64,000 nucleotides of DNA from Streptomyces sp. P9-A4 (GTDB taxonomy: Bacteria; Actinomycetota; Actinomycetes; Streptomycetales; Streptomycetaceae). A program made the translations under genes and the position numbers. Below, piece after piece: positions 1 to 7,898 of this stretch; positions within the stretch are counted from its first letter, which is position 1; each line of letters begins with the position of its first letter. The notes under the pieces were generated by a model. That model saw only the letters and a program-made list of their open reading frames with translations. It did not search any database and had not been told where the DNA came from. The stretch lies in the NCBI RefSeq assembly GCF_036634195.1, contig NZ_JAZIFY010000001.1, positions 558,001 through 622,000 of the forward strand, in the 5' to 3' direction.

Positions 1-390
1 CTTCTCCAGATAGGTGTCGGGAGCCTCGGAGAGGAAGAGCTGTATGGAGGGGTCGATTCCGCCGGACCGGTACTGACCGGCCGCCAGGCCGCCGATCCGC
101 TGGCGGAGTTCGTTGAGTTCGCCCTGCTTGCGGGCGGCCTCGTCCTGCACGACCGCGATCTGCTTCTTGAGCCGGTCCGCCCTCTCCTTGGCCCCGTTGT
201 ACTTCTCGGTGGCCTGGGTGGCCTGCTCGTAGAGGCGGTCCACCTGGGCCTCCACGCCCTTCTTGTTCGGGTCGGGCAGCGGGTCGGCCGAAGCGGACTG
301 CGTGCCGAACGCCACGGCCGCCGCCGTGGCCACGGTGAGGACGCCGGTGCATCGCGGACCGGACTGCTTCGGGCGGCGGTGGGAAGCCAC
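1..390 (-). CDS. NlpC/P60-type secreted peptidoglycan hydrolase, N-terminal part
   Basis: Only the first 130 codons lie in the window; the gene continues past the left edge. GTG start at 390 has an AAGGAG box about 8 nt upstream. The N-terminus (ASHRRPK...) leads into an Ala/Val-rich secretion signal ending near SASA, then a strongly charged coiled-coil with the patterns RLYEQATQATEKYNG and KQGELNELRQRIGGLA, followed by QYRSGGIDPSIQLFL. This order is what Streptomyces RipA-like C40 peptidases show before their C-terminal NlpC/P60 domain, which cuts peptide stems of peptidoglycan outside the cell. The catalytic Cys-His domain is not in the window, so the enzyme call rests on the N-terminal pattern. 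Confidence 0.8.
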   Translation of the reverse strand, partial: MASHRRPKQSGPRCTGVLTVATAAAVAFGTQSASADPLPDPNKKGVEAQVDRLYEQATQATEKYNGAKERADRLKKQIAVVQDEAARKQGELNELRQRIGGLAAGQYRSGGIDPSIQLFLSEAPDTYLEK

Positions 391-522
391 GGTGGAGCTC
401 CTTCTTCCTCGTCCGCCTTGCCGGGTCCGTACGGTGCCCCGGGGTCCGCGCGGGGACAGCGCGCACGGCGGTGCCCTCGGCGCCGCCCCGGACGGGCGAC
501 CGGCTGAGCGAAGGCTCCGCGA

Positions 523-552
523 ATACTAATCTGCTTAGAGGATTAGAAACAA
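523..552 (-). promoter_or_regulatory. Candidate promoter and inverted repeat upstream of the wall hydrolase
   Basis: On the minus strand, TTGTTT (547-552) and TAGTAT (523-528) are separated by 18 bp, a good vegetative promoter layout for the hydrolase starting at 390. It is an unusually AT-rich patch in GC-rich DNA. A perfect 6-bp inverted repeat (CTAATC 526-531, GATTAG 541-546) sits across the -10 and spacer, so it could be an operator. The implied leader is about 125 nt. The rest of 391-782 is GC-rich intergenic DNA with no gene that I can see. Confidence 0.5.
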
Positions 553-782
553 CGACCGTCGGGCCGCGAGGGCGGGATGGGGGCTTGGGCCTGGGGCCCG
601 GGGCCGGGGGCCCGGGGCCGGGGGCCGGGCCGGACGCGAAACGGAGGCCGGGCGGGACGGGAGCCGGGAGTCGGCCGCCCAGCCGGGTGACCACACCGCT
701 CGGACGATCCGGGGTCACCCCCGCCCCACGCGGCCGGACGTACGCTGCCGACTCTGACCATTCGTCACGAAAGGAGCGTTTT

Positions 783-1193
783 GTGGCCTCCCGTCTCAAC
801 CCGTACATCACCTTCACCGGTGAAGCGAAGCAAGCCATGGAGTTCTACAAGGAAGTCCTGGGCGGCAACCTGACCCTCAACACCTACGGCTCGTTCGGAG
901 CGAAGACACCGCCCGGTTACGCGGACAAGGTCATGCACGGCCTGCTGGAGACCTCCGCCGGATTCACGCTGATGGGCGCCGACAACCCGCCGGGGATGGA
1001 GAACAACCCCGGCAACAACTTCGCGGTGAGCCTCAGCGGCGACGAGGCGGCCGAACTGCGCGGCTACTGGGACAAGCTGTCCGCCGACGGTGCCGTGTCG
1101 GTGCCGCTGGAGAAGCAGATGTGGGGCGACGTGTTCGGCATGTGCACGGACAAGTTCGGCATCACATGGATGGTCAACATCAGCGAGCAGTGA
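783..1193 (+). CDS. VOC family protein, PhnB-like
   Basis: 136 residues, a normal length for the PhnB/glyoxalase-like branch of the vicinal oxygen chelate superfamily. GTG start at 783 is chosen because AAGGAG lies at 771-776 and the protein then opens with the family pattern LNPYITFTGEAKQAMEFYKEVLGG. Further family hallmarks are HGLLE, the GADNPP turn, and a C-terminal WGDVFGMCTDKFGITWMVN strand. These proteins fold as paired beta-alpha-beta-beta-beta units; most have no assigned substrate. It stands alone between two spacers, so context adds nothing to its function. Confidence 0.85.
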   Translation: MASRLNPYITFTGEAKQAMEFYKEVLGGNLTLNTYGSFGAKTPPGYADKVMHGLLETSAGFTLMGADNPPGMENNPGNNFAVSLSGDEAAELRGYWDKLSADGAVSVPLEKQMWGDVFGMCTDKFGITWMVNISEQ

Positions 1194-1332
1194 CCTCATC
1201 GCGGCACACCGACGCGTCGGCCCGAGCAGTACGGCCGGCGCGTTGCCCATGCCCGGGGAGCCGGGGCCGCGGCCGGGGCCGGCGCCGTCAGCTCGGCTAC
1301 TCTCGGCGCCATCTGACGTTCGTTCGATGATC

Positions 1333-1346
1333 CGGACATACGTCCG
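1333..1346. promoter_or_regulatory. Palindrome upstream of the binding-fold protein
   Basis: CGGAC-ATAC-GTCCG is a perfect 5-bp inverted repeat with a 4-bp centre, flanked on both sides by GATC/ATC sequence that nearly extends the symmetry. It lies about 38 bp before the start at 1384, a typical place for an operator. No regulator can be named. Confidence 0.35.
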
Positions 1347-1383
1347 ATCACCCACCCCAACGTCGCTCGGGAGACTCCGGCCC

Positions 1384-2496
1384 ATGACCACGCCCCCATC
1401 GCCGCCTGCATCCACACGGGCCGCCGAACCGGCCGTCCTGATCGGCGCACTGGTTCCGCTGACCCGGCCCGGCTGGGTCACGGCGGGGCGGCAGCTGCTC
1501 GCCGGCCTCGAACTGGCCGTCGAGGACGTCAACAACTCCGGCGGGATCGGCAGAAGGCCGCTGGAGCTGGTAGTCAGGGACACCGCGGCCGACCCGGAGA
1601 AGGCCTTGGCCGCCGTCGACGAGCTGGCCCACCTGGGGGTGGCCGCCCTGGCGGGCGAGTACCACAGCGTCGTCGCCCGCACCGCCGCCACCAGGGCCGA
1701 CGCCCTCGGTCTGCCGTACCTCTGCTCGTCGGCGGTGCTCGACGCGCTCACCGAACGGCCGACGGCACGGGTCGCGCGCATCGCCCCCGCGCAGTCCCAC
1801 GGCTGGCGGATCTACGCGGACTTCCTGCTCGAAGCGGGCCACCGGCACATAGCCGTGGCGGCCGACCCGAGCGTCTACTGGGCATCGGGGGCCCGCATCC
1901 TGCGCGACCGTCTCGCGCCTCGCGGCGGCGACGTCACCGAACTCGACACGCGCACGCTCACCCCCACGGCGCTGTGCGACGCCCTCGTCGACAGCGGCGC
2001 GACCGCCCTCCTCCTCCTGGTCGGCCACCCGGAGCCGGCGGTGCCGATCGTCAGGGCGGTCCGCCGGGACCGCCGCCTCGCCGACATCCTGATCGGCGCG
2101 CCGGCCGGGCAGCCGGAGTTCGCCGAGTGGGCGGCGCTGCTGGGCGACGACGGCGCCGCCATCCCGTTCCTGCGCTACCTGCCCGAACGCCCGGGCCCCC
2201 TCGGCACGCGCGTGGCGGCGACCCTCCGCGAACGGCTTGCCGAGGCACCCTCCTTCGTCGCCTTCGAGGGCTACGACACGATCACGGTCCTCGCGGACGT
2301 ACTGCGCTCCCACGGCGTGGACCGGTCCCGCATCGCCGAGTCCTGGCCACACGTGGCCGTCGAAGGCACCCGCGGCCAGATCCGCTTCTCCCGCCCGCCG
2401 GGCATCGACGTCCTGCAGTGGGCCTGGCCGCCCGTGCAGGTCGTGGACCGCGACCCGTCGGCACCCGACCGCTTCCGAATCCTCCACACCGGCTGA
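1384..2496 (+). CDS. Periplasmic-binding-fold (Leu/Ile/Val-binding type) protein without export signal
   Basis: 370 residues matching the type I periplasmic binding fold of branched-chain amino acid ABC receptors (LivJ/AmiC-like): an opening strand VLIGALVPLTRPGW, then GRQLLAGLELAVEDVNNSGGIGRRPLELVVRD, a GEYHSV loop, and a hinge region FEGYDTITVLADVLR near the end. The ATG at 1384 is preceded by a weak GGGAG. No signal peptide or lipobox is visible, and no permease or ATPase gene is adjacent. I infer a cytoplasmic ligand-sensing protein, or an orphan that lost its export signal. The ligand is unknown. Confidence 0.7.
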   Translation: MTTPPSPPASTRAAEPAVLIGALVPLTRPGWVTAGRQLLAGLELAVEDVNNSGGIGRRPLELVVRDTAADPEKALAAVDELAHLGVAALAGEYHSVVARTAATRADALGLPYLCSSAVLDALTERPTARVARIAPAQSHGWRIYADFLLEAGHRHIAVAADPSVYWASGARILRDRLAPRGGDVTELDTRTLTPTALCDALVDSGATALLLLVGHPEPAVPIVRAVRRDRRLADILIGAPAGQPEFAEWAALLGDDGAAIPFLRYLPERPGPLGTRVAATLRERLAEAPSFVAFEGYDTITVLADVLRSHGVDRSRIAESWPHVAVEGTRGQIRFSRPPGIDVLQWAWPPVQVVDRDPSAPDRFRILHTG

Positions 2497-2650
2497 CGCG
2501 CCGGCCCGCTCGGGGCGCCGGATCAGGGCCCACCGGACGAGCCGGGCGTCATGGAGGGCGACGCCCGCCCCGCCGGAGGCCGAGGCCGTCGCAGCGGCCG
2601 TTACCGAGGCAGCTACCGAGGCCCAGGCCGTTGCCGAGGCAGGCTCGATG

Positions 2651-4195
2651 TCAGCCTCGCGCCTCGCAGGTGAGGTCGTACGCGGGAAGCCTGCCCGTGT
2701 TCAGGTAGGCGTTGACGCGCGCGTCCACGCAGGCGTTGCCGTACTCGCCGTACAGGCCGTGCTGGCGGGCGCCCTTCACCGTGAGCAGGCGGGAGCTCGG
2801 CCATTGCTCGCGTATGGTCCGGGCACTGGCGTAGACGGTGCGGGGGTCGCCGGTGGCGGCCACGAGCAGGGCCGGGACGTCGTTGTCGAGCACCGTCGGC
2901 GGCTCCGCCGGCCGGTCCCAGAACTCGCAGGAGGTGATGTTGACGGCCAGCGGCCCTGCGAGGGGGTACCGCTCGCGCGACTCCTCGACCGCACGCCAAT
3001 AGGCGGCGGCACCGCGCCGCTCGGCCACGTCGCCACAGATGATCGCGGTCATCTGGCTCGCGGGAGCGGAGCCCGCCGAGGTCAGCAGGAACTCCAGCTG
3101 CCCCGCGAACTCTTGGGACGGCTCGACCGGCTCCCTGTCCGCGGCACGCGCGAGGAGGCCGACGGTCGCGGCCAGGTCGGCGCGCCGTACGTCGAGGTCG
3201 CTGCCGAGGCCGCCGATGAGGACGGCGGGGAGGACGTGCTCGTCCAGGAGGTACGCCTTCCCTATCCGTAGCGGCTCCTCTTCGGCGGCGGCGAGGATCC
3301 GGTCGACCGTCGCCAGGACCTCGGCACGTGTGGCACCCAGCCCGTAGGTGCCGTGCCGCGCGGCAGCCCACGACGCCCACGCGCGCAGGGCCCCCTCGTT
3401 GGCCGCCTCGGCGCCGTGCAGCAGCGCCGTACCGTAGCGGTCCGGGGACATCACGCCGTCGAGCACCATGCGGTCGGTGCGGCCGGGGAAGAGCTGCGAG
3501 TAGACCTCGCCGAGGTAACTGCCGTAGGAGTAACCGAGGTAGGAGAGGGTGTCCGCGCCGAGGGCGGCGCGGATGACGTCCATGTCGCGGGCGGTGTTGC
3601 GGGTGGTGACGTACGGCAGCACATCGCCGTGGGCGCGCTCGCACCGCCCGGCCAGGTCACGCGCGAGGGCGACTTCCTCGCGGTACGCCGCCCGGTCGGC
3701 GCCCGCGGAGCGCATGGGGGCCGAGCCGATGTCCCAGCCACAGTCCAGCGGGGTGCTCCGGCCGACGAAGCGCGGGTCCATGCCGATCAGGTCGTAGCGG
3801 TCGGCGACCTCCCCCATCACCTTCGACACGGACAGCGGCATGTGGAGGCCGGCGCCGGCCGGTCCCCCGTCGTTGAGCAGCAGCGGGCCGACGCGGTGCT
3901 CGGTGTCGGTGGCCTTCAGGCGGGACACGGCGACGGAGATCGTACGGCCGCCGGGGTCGGCGTAGTCGAGCGGCACGGTGATGTCGCCGCAGTCGGCGCC
4001 CGCGGCGTCCAGCGCCCGGCCGACCTCGTCGTCCGCGCCGAGGGCGCAGGCGTGCCAGTCGACGTGCCGGCCGTGGAACCGGGCTAACGGGTCCGGATCG
4101 ACGGCGACTGCGGTAGTGGTGGTGGCCATCGTGGTGGTGGCGGCGAGTACGGCCGCGCAGAGAGCGAAGGTCTTGATGTGTCGGAATCGTGGCAT
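2651..4195 (-). CDS. Secreted alpha/beta hydrolase, tripeptidyl aminopeptidase (TAP/SlpD) family
   Basis: 514 residues with an N-terminal signal (FALCAAVLAATTTMATTTTAVAVDP). The nucleophile elbow GYSYGSYLG supplies the catalytic serine. The preceding oxyanion-loop region is NDGGPAGAGLHMPLS, where the family usually has NPGGPG. A C-terminal TAP-like module contains PALLVAATGDPRTVY (Asp) and GARQHGLYG (His), completing the triad. Such enzymes release N-terminal di- or tripeptides in the medium. It converges with the binding-fold gene across 154 bp that contains a few short GAGGC-type direct repeats but no clear hairpin. ATG at 4195 is the first in-frame start before the signal sequence. Confidence 0.88.
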   Translation of the reverse strand: MPRFRHIKTFALCAAVLAATTTMATTTTAVAVDPDPLARFHGRHVDWHACALGADDEVGRALDAAGADCGDITVPLDYADPGGRTISVAVSRLKATDTEHRVGPLLLNDGGPAGAGLHMPLSVSKVMGEVADRYDLIGMDPRFVGRSTPLDCGWDIGSAPMRSAGADRAAYREEVALARDLAGRCERAHGDVLPYVTTRNTARDMDVIRAALGADTLSYLGYSYGSYLGEVYSQLFPGRTDRMVLDGVMSPDRYGTALLHGAEAANEGALRAWASWAAARHGTYGLGATRAEVLATVDRILAAAEEEPLRIGKAYLLDEHVLPAVLIGGLGSDLDVRRADLAATVGLLARAADREPVEPSQEFAGQLEFLLTSAGSAPASQMTAIICGDVAERRGAAAYWRAVEESRERYPLAGPLAVNITSCEFWDRPAEPPTVLDNDVPALLVAATGDPRTVYASARTIREQWPSSRLLTVKGARQHGLYGEYGNACVDARVNAYLNTGRLPAYDLTCEARG

Positions 4196-4268
4196 GCCTC
4201 CACGCTAGGAGCGGCGGACGCCTCGGCGCACTCCGGGAGATCCCGGAAACGTGCTGGGGTCGCCCCCT

Positions 4269-4326
4269 AGGGCCTGTCGTCACACTCCCGTCGTCCCCCG
4301 CAGGCGGGAGTGTGACGACAGGCCCT
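4269..4326. repeat. 22-bp perfect inverted repeat with 14-nt loop
   Basis: Arms 4269-4290 and 4305-4326 are perfectly complementary (AGGGCCTGTCGTC... against its reverse complement), with TC/GG able to extend the stem into the loop. It lies between divergently transcribed genes (hydrolase start 4195, thioredoxin-like start 4419), so a simple transcription terminator for either gene is unlikely. It resembles a dispersed REP- or MITE-type palindrome. There is no T-run. Confidence 0.8.
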
Positions 4327-4418
4327 GGGAGAACCAGCTCGCGCGGTGCGGGTTTCGTGCTCGTTCCACGCGAGGGATCATGGGGCTGGAACGACGGAAC
4401 ACGAGGTCAGGAGCATTC

Positions 4419-4757
4419 ATGGCGAAGCGGGTTCACCAGCCCCGAGAGGACGCGGAGTTCGACTTCGTCCTCAGGATGAGCGGAGTGCCGGTCCTCGCGT
4501 ACTTCACCGGGACCTGGCCCAAGGCGATCGAGAACTGCCGGGCCATGGACCTCGTCGTGGGTGGCATCGCCGACGAGTACGCGGACCGCCTGACGGTCGT
4601 CCGTACCGACATCACGCGCTGCCCGGCCGCGACCGAGCGGTACGGGGTCACCGGAGCCCCCTCCTACGTCCTGTTGAAGGACGGAGAGGCGGTGGCGCAC
4701 GGCACGGGGGTCATGACGACCGTCGAGGTCCGGGAGTTGCTGGACGGCCACCTCTGA
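4419..4757 (+). CDS. Thioredoxin-fold protein lacking the CxxC motif
   Basis: 112 residues, the size of a single thioredoxin domain. The ATG at 4419 follows CAGGAG (4408-4413). The fold is recognisable from the central strand VPVLAYFTGTWPK, the TVVRTDITRCP strand and the cis-proline segment YGVTGAPSYVLLKDGE. Where thioredoxins have WCGPC, this protein reads WPKAIENC, so one cysteine remains, shifted several residues along the helix, and a classical dithiol-disulfide cycle is impossible. It may act as a binding or chaperone-like domain. No partner gene is adjacent. Confidence 0.8.
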   Translation: MAKRVHQPREDAEFDFVLRMSGVPVLAYFTGTWPKAIENCRAMDLVVGGIADEYADRLTVVRTDITRCPAATERYGVTGAPSYVLLKDGEAVAHGTGVMTTVEVRELLDGHL

Positions 4758-4846
4758 GGGCGTACTGAGCCATCGGTACGGCCCCTCTGAGGCGTACGGA
4801 TTCCATCGGAGCACCACACCCCCCTCGGCACCGCATGCCCGGTGGG

Positions 4847-6931
4847 TCACGTGGGAGCGCCGGGAAGCGCCTGCTGCGACCACACCGTCTTGCCCCGGGC
4901 CGCGTAGCGCGTGCCCCAGCGGTGACTGAGGCTCATCACCAGGTACAGACCGCGCCCGCCCTCGTCGGTGTCGCGGGCGCGCCGCATGTGCGGCGAGGTG
5001 CTGCTGCCGTCGGTGACCTCGCAGGTCAGGTACCGGTCCCGGATGAGGCGGAGCCGCACCGGCCCGTTTCCGTAGCGGATGGCGTTGGTGACCAGTTCGC
5101 TGACGATCAGTTCGGTCTCGAAGGCGAGGTCCCTCAGCCCCCAGGCCGCAAGCTGGCGTTCGGTGAGGGCGCGGGCGGTGGAGACCACCGAGGGGTCGGC
5201 CGGGAGGTCCCATTGGGCGACCTGGTCCTCGGTGAGCCCGTGGGTGCGGGCCAGCAGCAGGACGGTGTCGTCCTCGGCGTGCTCGTCGGCCAGTGCGTAG
5301 GCGACCGCGTCGACCGTCTCCGACAGCGCCCGGTCCGGGTACGCGAGGACCCGCCGGAGCGTGTCCTTGGCGTCGTCACGGCCCCCGAGCAGTCCGTCGG
5401 TGTAGAGGCAGAGGACCGCGCCGTCGTCGAGGTCGCAGAAGACCGTCTCGTACGTGCCGTGGCCCGTGCCGAGCGGAGGACCCGCATCGATCCCCACGGT
5501 CGTCACCTCGCCCGCCGGCGAGACGAGCAGAGGGGCGCGGTGCCCGGCGGACGCGAGGGAGAACCGGAGCGTGACGGGGTCGTAGACCGCGTACGCGCAG
5601 GTGGCGACCGCCGTGCCGGTGCCGGTGCCGGTGCCGTCTCCGTGCCCGTCACCGTCGGCGCCCTCCCGGGCGAGCCGGGCGGCGATCTCGTCGAGGTGCG
5701 TCAGCACTTCGTCCGGCTCCAGGTCCAGATCGGCGAGTGTGCGCAGCGCGGTACGGAGCCGTCCCATGGTGGCCGCCGTCTCGATGCCGTGTCCGGTGAC
5801 GTCTCCGACGACGAGGCCGACCCTGGCCCCGGACAGTTCGATCACGTCGAACCAGTCCCCGCCGGCCGTCAAGGGCAGGTACAGGTGAGCCGTCTCGACG
5901 GTCGTCAGCCGGGGAGTGCGGCTCGGCCGCAGATGCCGCTGGAGGGCGGTGGCCGTGTTCCGCTCGCGCGCGTAGCTGGAGGCGTGGTCGATACCGAGGG
6001 CGGCCCGTGAGGCGACCTGGGCGGCGAGGTCGAGGTCCTGTCGCGTGTACGGCTGGGTCCGCTCCGAGCGGTACAGCGTGACGACTCCGAGCACCGCCTC
6101 GGGTACGGCGAGGGGGACGGTCATCACCGAGTGGACCCCGGCGGCGGCGAGGGCGCGGGCGTGCTCGGACATCTCGGGGGGCCAGGTGCCCGCCGCGTCC
6201 AGCCGTGCCACCAGGCGTGGCGTGCCGTCTTCGAGGGTCCTGGTGAACGGGGTGGCGAACGGGAGCGTCTCCAGGACCGTGTCCCTTTCCTCGGGGCGCG
6301 CCCCGGGTCCGGCCAGGAAGGCCGTTCTGCGCAACGGCTGCCCGGCGTCCACCGGGCCGGGGCGGCGCCGCTCGCCGCGCAGTACGGCGTCCACGATGTG
6401 TACGGTCACGGCGTCGGCGAGGGCCGGTACCAGCACCTCGGCCAGTTCACGCGCGGTGACCGTGGCATCCAGCGTCGTGCCGATCCGGCGGTGCGCGTCG
6501 TGGAGGAGGTCCAGCCTGGCGCGGGCGGCCTCGCGCTCGGTCACGTCCTCGACCGCCATCACGACCCCGGGTCGCCCGTCGGCGGCTTCCTCCACGCGGA
6601 ACAGCGAGACCGACACCGCCATCTCCCGATCCGGCCGGCCGACGGGGCTGCCCTTCACGGTGTGGTGGATCACGGAGTGGCCCGTGCGCAGCGTCTCCCC
6701 CGCGAGGACGACGAGTTCGGTCGTGTCGAAGCCGGTGTCGACCTCAGCGAAGGTACGTCCGATCACCTCTTCCGCCGAGATGCCGCTGAGGCCGCGGGGA
6801 CTGGCGTTGTAGCGGCGCACGCGCAACCGCTCGTCGAAGAGGAAGAGGCCCAGCGGGGACTGCGTGAACAGGGCTTCCAGCACGGCGGAGTCCGGCCCCT
6901 CCCCACGCCCCTCGGTATCGGCTCCACCCAC
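4847..6931 (-). CDS. PAS-GAF-SpoIIE PP2C phosphatase with HATPase domain
   Basis: 694 residues if started at the GTG at 6931, chosen because GGGAGG lies 7-8 nt upstream; the open frame runs further but without coding character. Order: PAS (about 15-135, LFLFDERLRVRRYNASPRG), GAF (about 150-310), SpoIIE-type PP2C (about 330-560, with GGDWFDV and LVVGDVTGHG carrying metal-binding Asp residues), then a GHKL ATPase (about 565-690, ELVTNAIRYGNG and DEGGRGLYLV). Streptomyces carry many such proteins; they dephosphorylate or phosphorylate anti-anti-sigma factors in response to signals. A small Gly/Thr/Asp-rich repeat (DGHGDGTGTGTGT) interrupts the PP2C domain. No sigma or anti-sigma gene is adjacent. 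Confidence 0.9.
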   Translation of the reverse strand: MGGADTEGRGEGPDSAVLEALFTQSPLGLFLFDERLRVRRYNASPRGLSGISAEEVIGRTFAEVDTGFDTTELVVLAGETLRTGHSVIHHTVKGSPVGRPDREMAVSVSLFRVEEAADGRPGVVMAVEDVTEREAARARLDLLHDAHRRIGTTLDATVTARELAEVLVPALADAVTVHIVDAVLRGERRRPGPVDAGQPLRRTAFLAGPGARPEERDTVLETLPFATPFTRTLEDGTPRLVARLDAAGTWPPEMSEHARALAAAGVHSVMTVPLAVPEAVLGVVTLYRSERTQPYTRQDLDLAAQVASRAALGIDHASSYARERNTATALQRHLRPSRTPRLTTVETAHLYLPLTAGGDWFDVIELSGARVGLVVGDVTGHGIETAATMGRLRTALRTLADLDLEPDEVLTHLDEIAARLAREGADGDGHGDGTGTGTGTAVATCAYAVYDPVTLRFSLASAGHRAPLLVSPAGEVTTVGIDAGPPLGTGHGTYETVFCDLDDGAVLCLYTDGLLGGRDDAKDTLRRVLAYPDRALSETVDAVAYALADEHAEDDTVLLLARTHGLTEDQVAQWDLPADPSVVSTARALTERQLAAWGLRDLAFETELIVSELVTNAIRYGNGPVRLRLIRDRYLTCEVTDGSSTSPHMRRARDTDEGGRGLYLVMSLSHRWGTRYAARGKTVWSQQALPGAPT

Positions 6932-7139
6932 CGGTGTACCTCCCGTCCCGCGACAAGTGCACCATAAGCGCCATTGGCGAAGATATGCCAACGGGAGCCT
7001 CCGTACCGGCCGACTGGAGCCTCCGCCCCGACCAACGGGACACGGACGGACCCGGCCGACTGGACACGGACGGATCCTTCCGCGTGGCTGTCCTCGGACC
7101 CCTCCTACCCCTGCACCCATGCCGCGACCCGGGCCGCCA

Positions 7140-7850
7140 TGAATCCGTGGCGGGACCTCGCCGCGGGCGAGAGGGGCCGCGCGCAGGCGTGTGGGTTCAC
7201 CCTGACGGTCAGTGCCGTCGTGGCGGATGCGCACGTCGTGGGCGGGCCACATGGTGCGGAAGTCGGGGCCGAAGGTGGACGGTTCGCCGACCAGCTCGCG
7301 CAGGGCGCGGTCATGGGGCTAGCGGCCCGCCTCGGAGCACAGCAGCGCGACGGTGGCGGCGGCGCCGGAGTCCCAGTCGACGAAGAAGTCCCGGGAGCCG
7401 CCGTCGGGGAAGTGGTCGCGGGCGAAGGTGGGCCGACCGCGCTTGTCGGTGGTGGGGCTGTCAAACATCGGCGCGTGCAGGGCCCGGCCGAGCGCGTTGT
7501 GGGCGATGACGTCCAGGCGGCCGTTGCGTACGAAGGCGGCGGACATCGTGATCGAGTCGAGCAGCCGGTGGACGCGGGGCGGGACCTCGACGTCCCGGCG
7601 GCGGGACGGCGGGCGGGCCGGGCGGCCCGACCCAGGTCGAACAGGTAGGTGCGCTCGTCCTCGTCCAGCTGCAGCGCGTCGGCGACCGCGGCGAGCACCT
7701 CGTCGGACACGCCGCTGATGTGGCCCTTCTCCAGCCGGGTGTACCACTCGGTGCTCACGCCGGCGAGGACGGCGACCTCCTCGCGCCCCCGGGACCCGGC
7801 GCCGGCCGCTGGTGGGCAGCCCGGCCTGCTCCGGGGTGCTCTTGGCGCGG
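7140..7850 (-). pseudogene. Frameshifted MmyB-type helix-turn-helix regulator
   Basis: Pieces of one XRE/MmyB-family regulator appear in order but in three different frames of the minus strand. First comes STPEQAGLPTSGRRRVPG, then in another frame REEVAVLAGVSTEWYTRLEKG and VADALQLDEDERTYLFDL (the HTH), then back to the first frame for the ligand-binding part (SAAFVRNGRLDVIAHNALGRAL, RDFFVDWDSGAA), which ends at a stop after EAGR. The expected continuation (RELVGEPSTFGPDFRTMW, HDVRIRHDG) follows in a third frame. At least three frameshifts and a missing C-terminal end mean it cannot make a full protein, unless the assembly is wrong here. Confidence 0.75.
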
Positions 7851-7898
7851 CGGGCCGGCGGGCCCGCGCCTGCCGTGCGATCGCGCCTCGGCCTGCGT

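Noticed and set aside
391..522. c-di-AMP (ydaO-type) riboswitch in the leader of the wall hydrolase
   Set aside because: Such switches precede some Streptomyces wall hydrolase genes, but I could not place the conserved core bases in this leader of about 125 nt.
4269..4326. Rho-independent terminator
   Set aside because: It lies between divergent start codons, not after a stop codon, and has no T-run.
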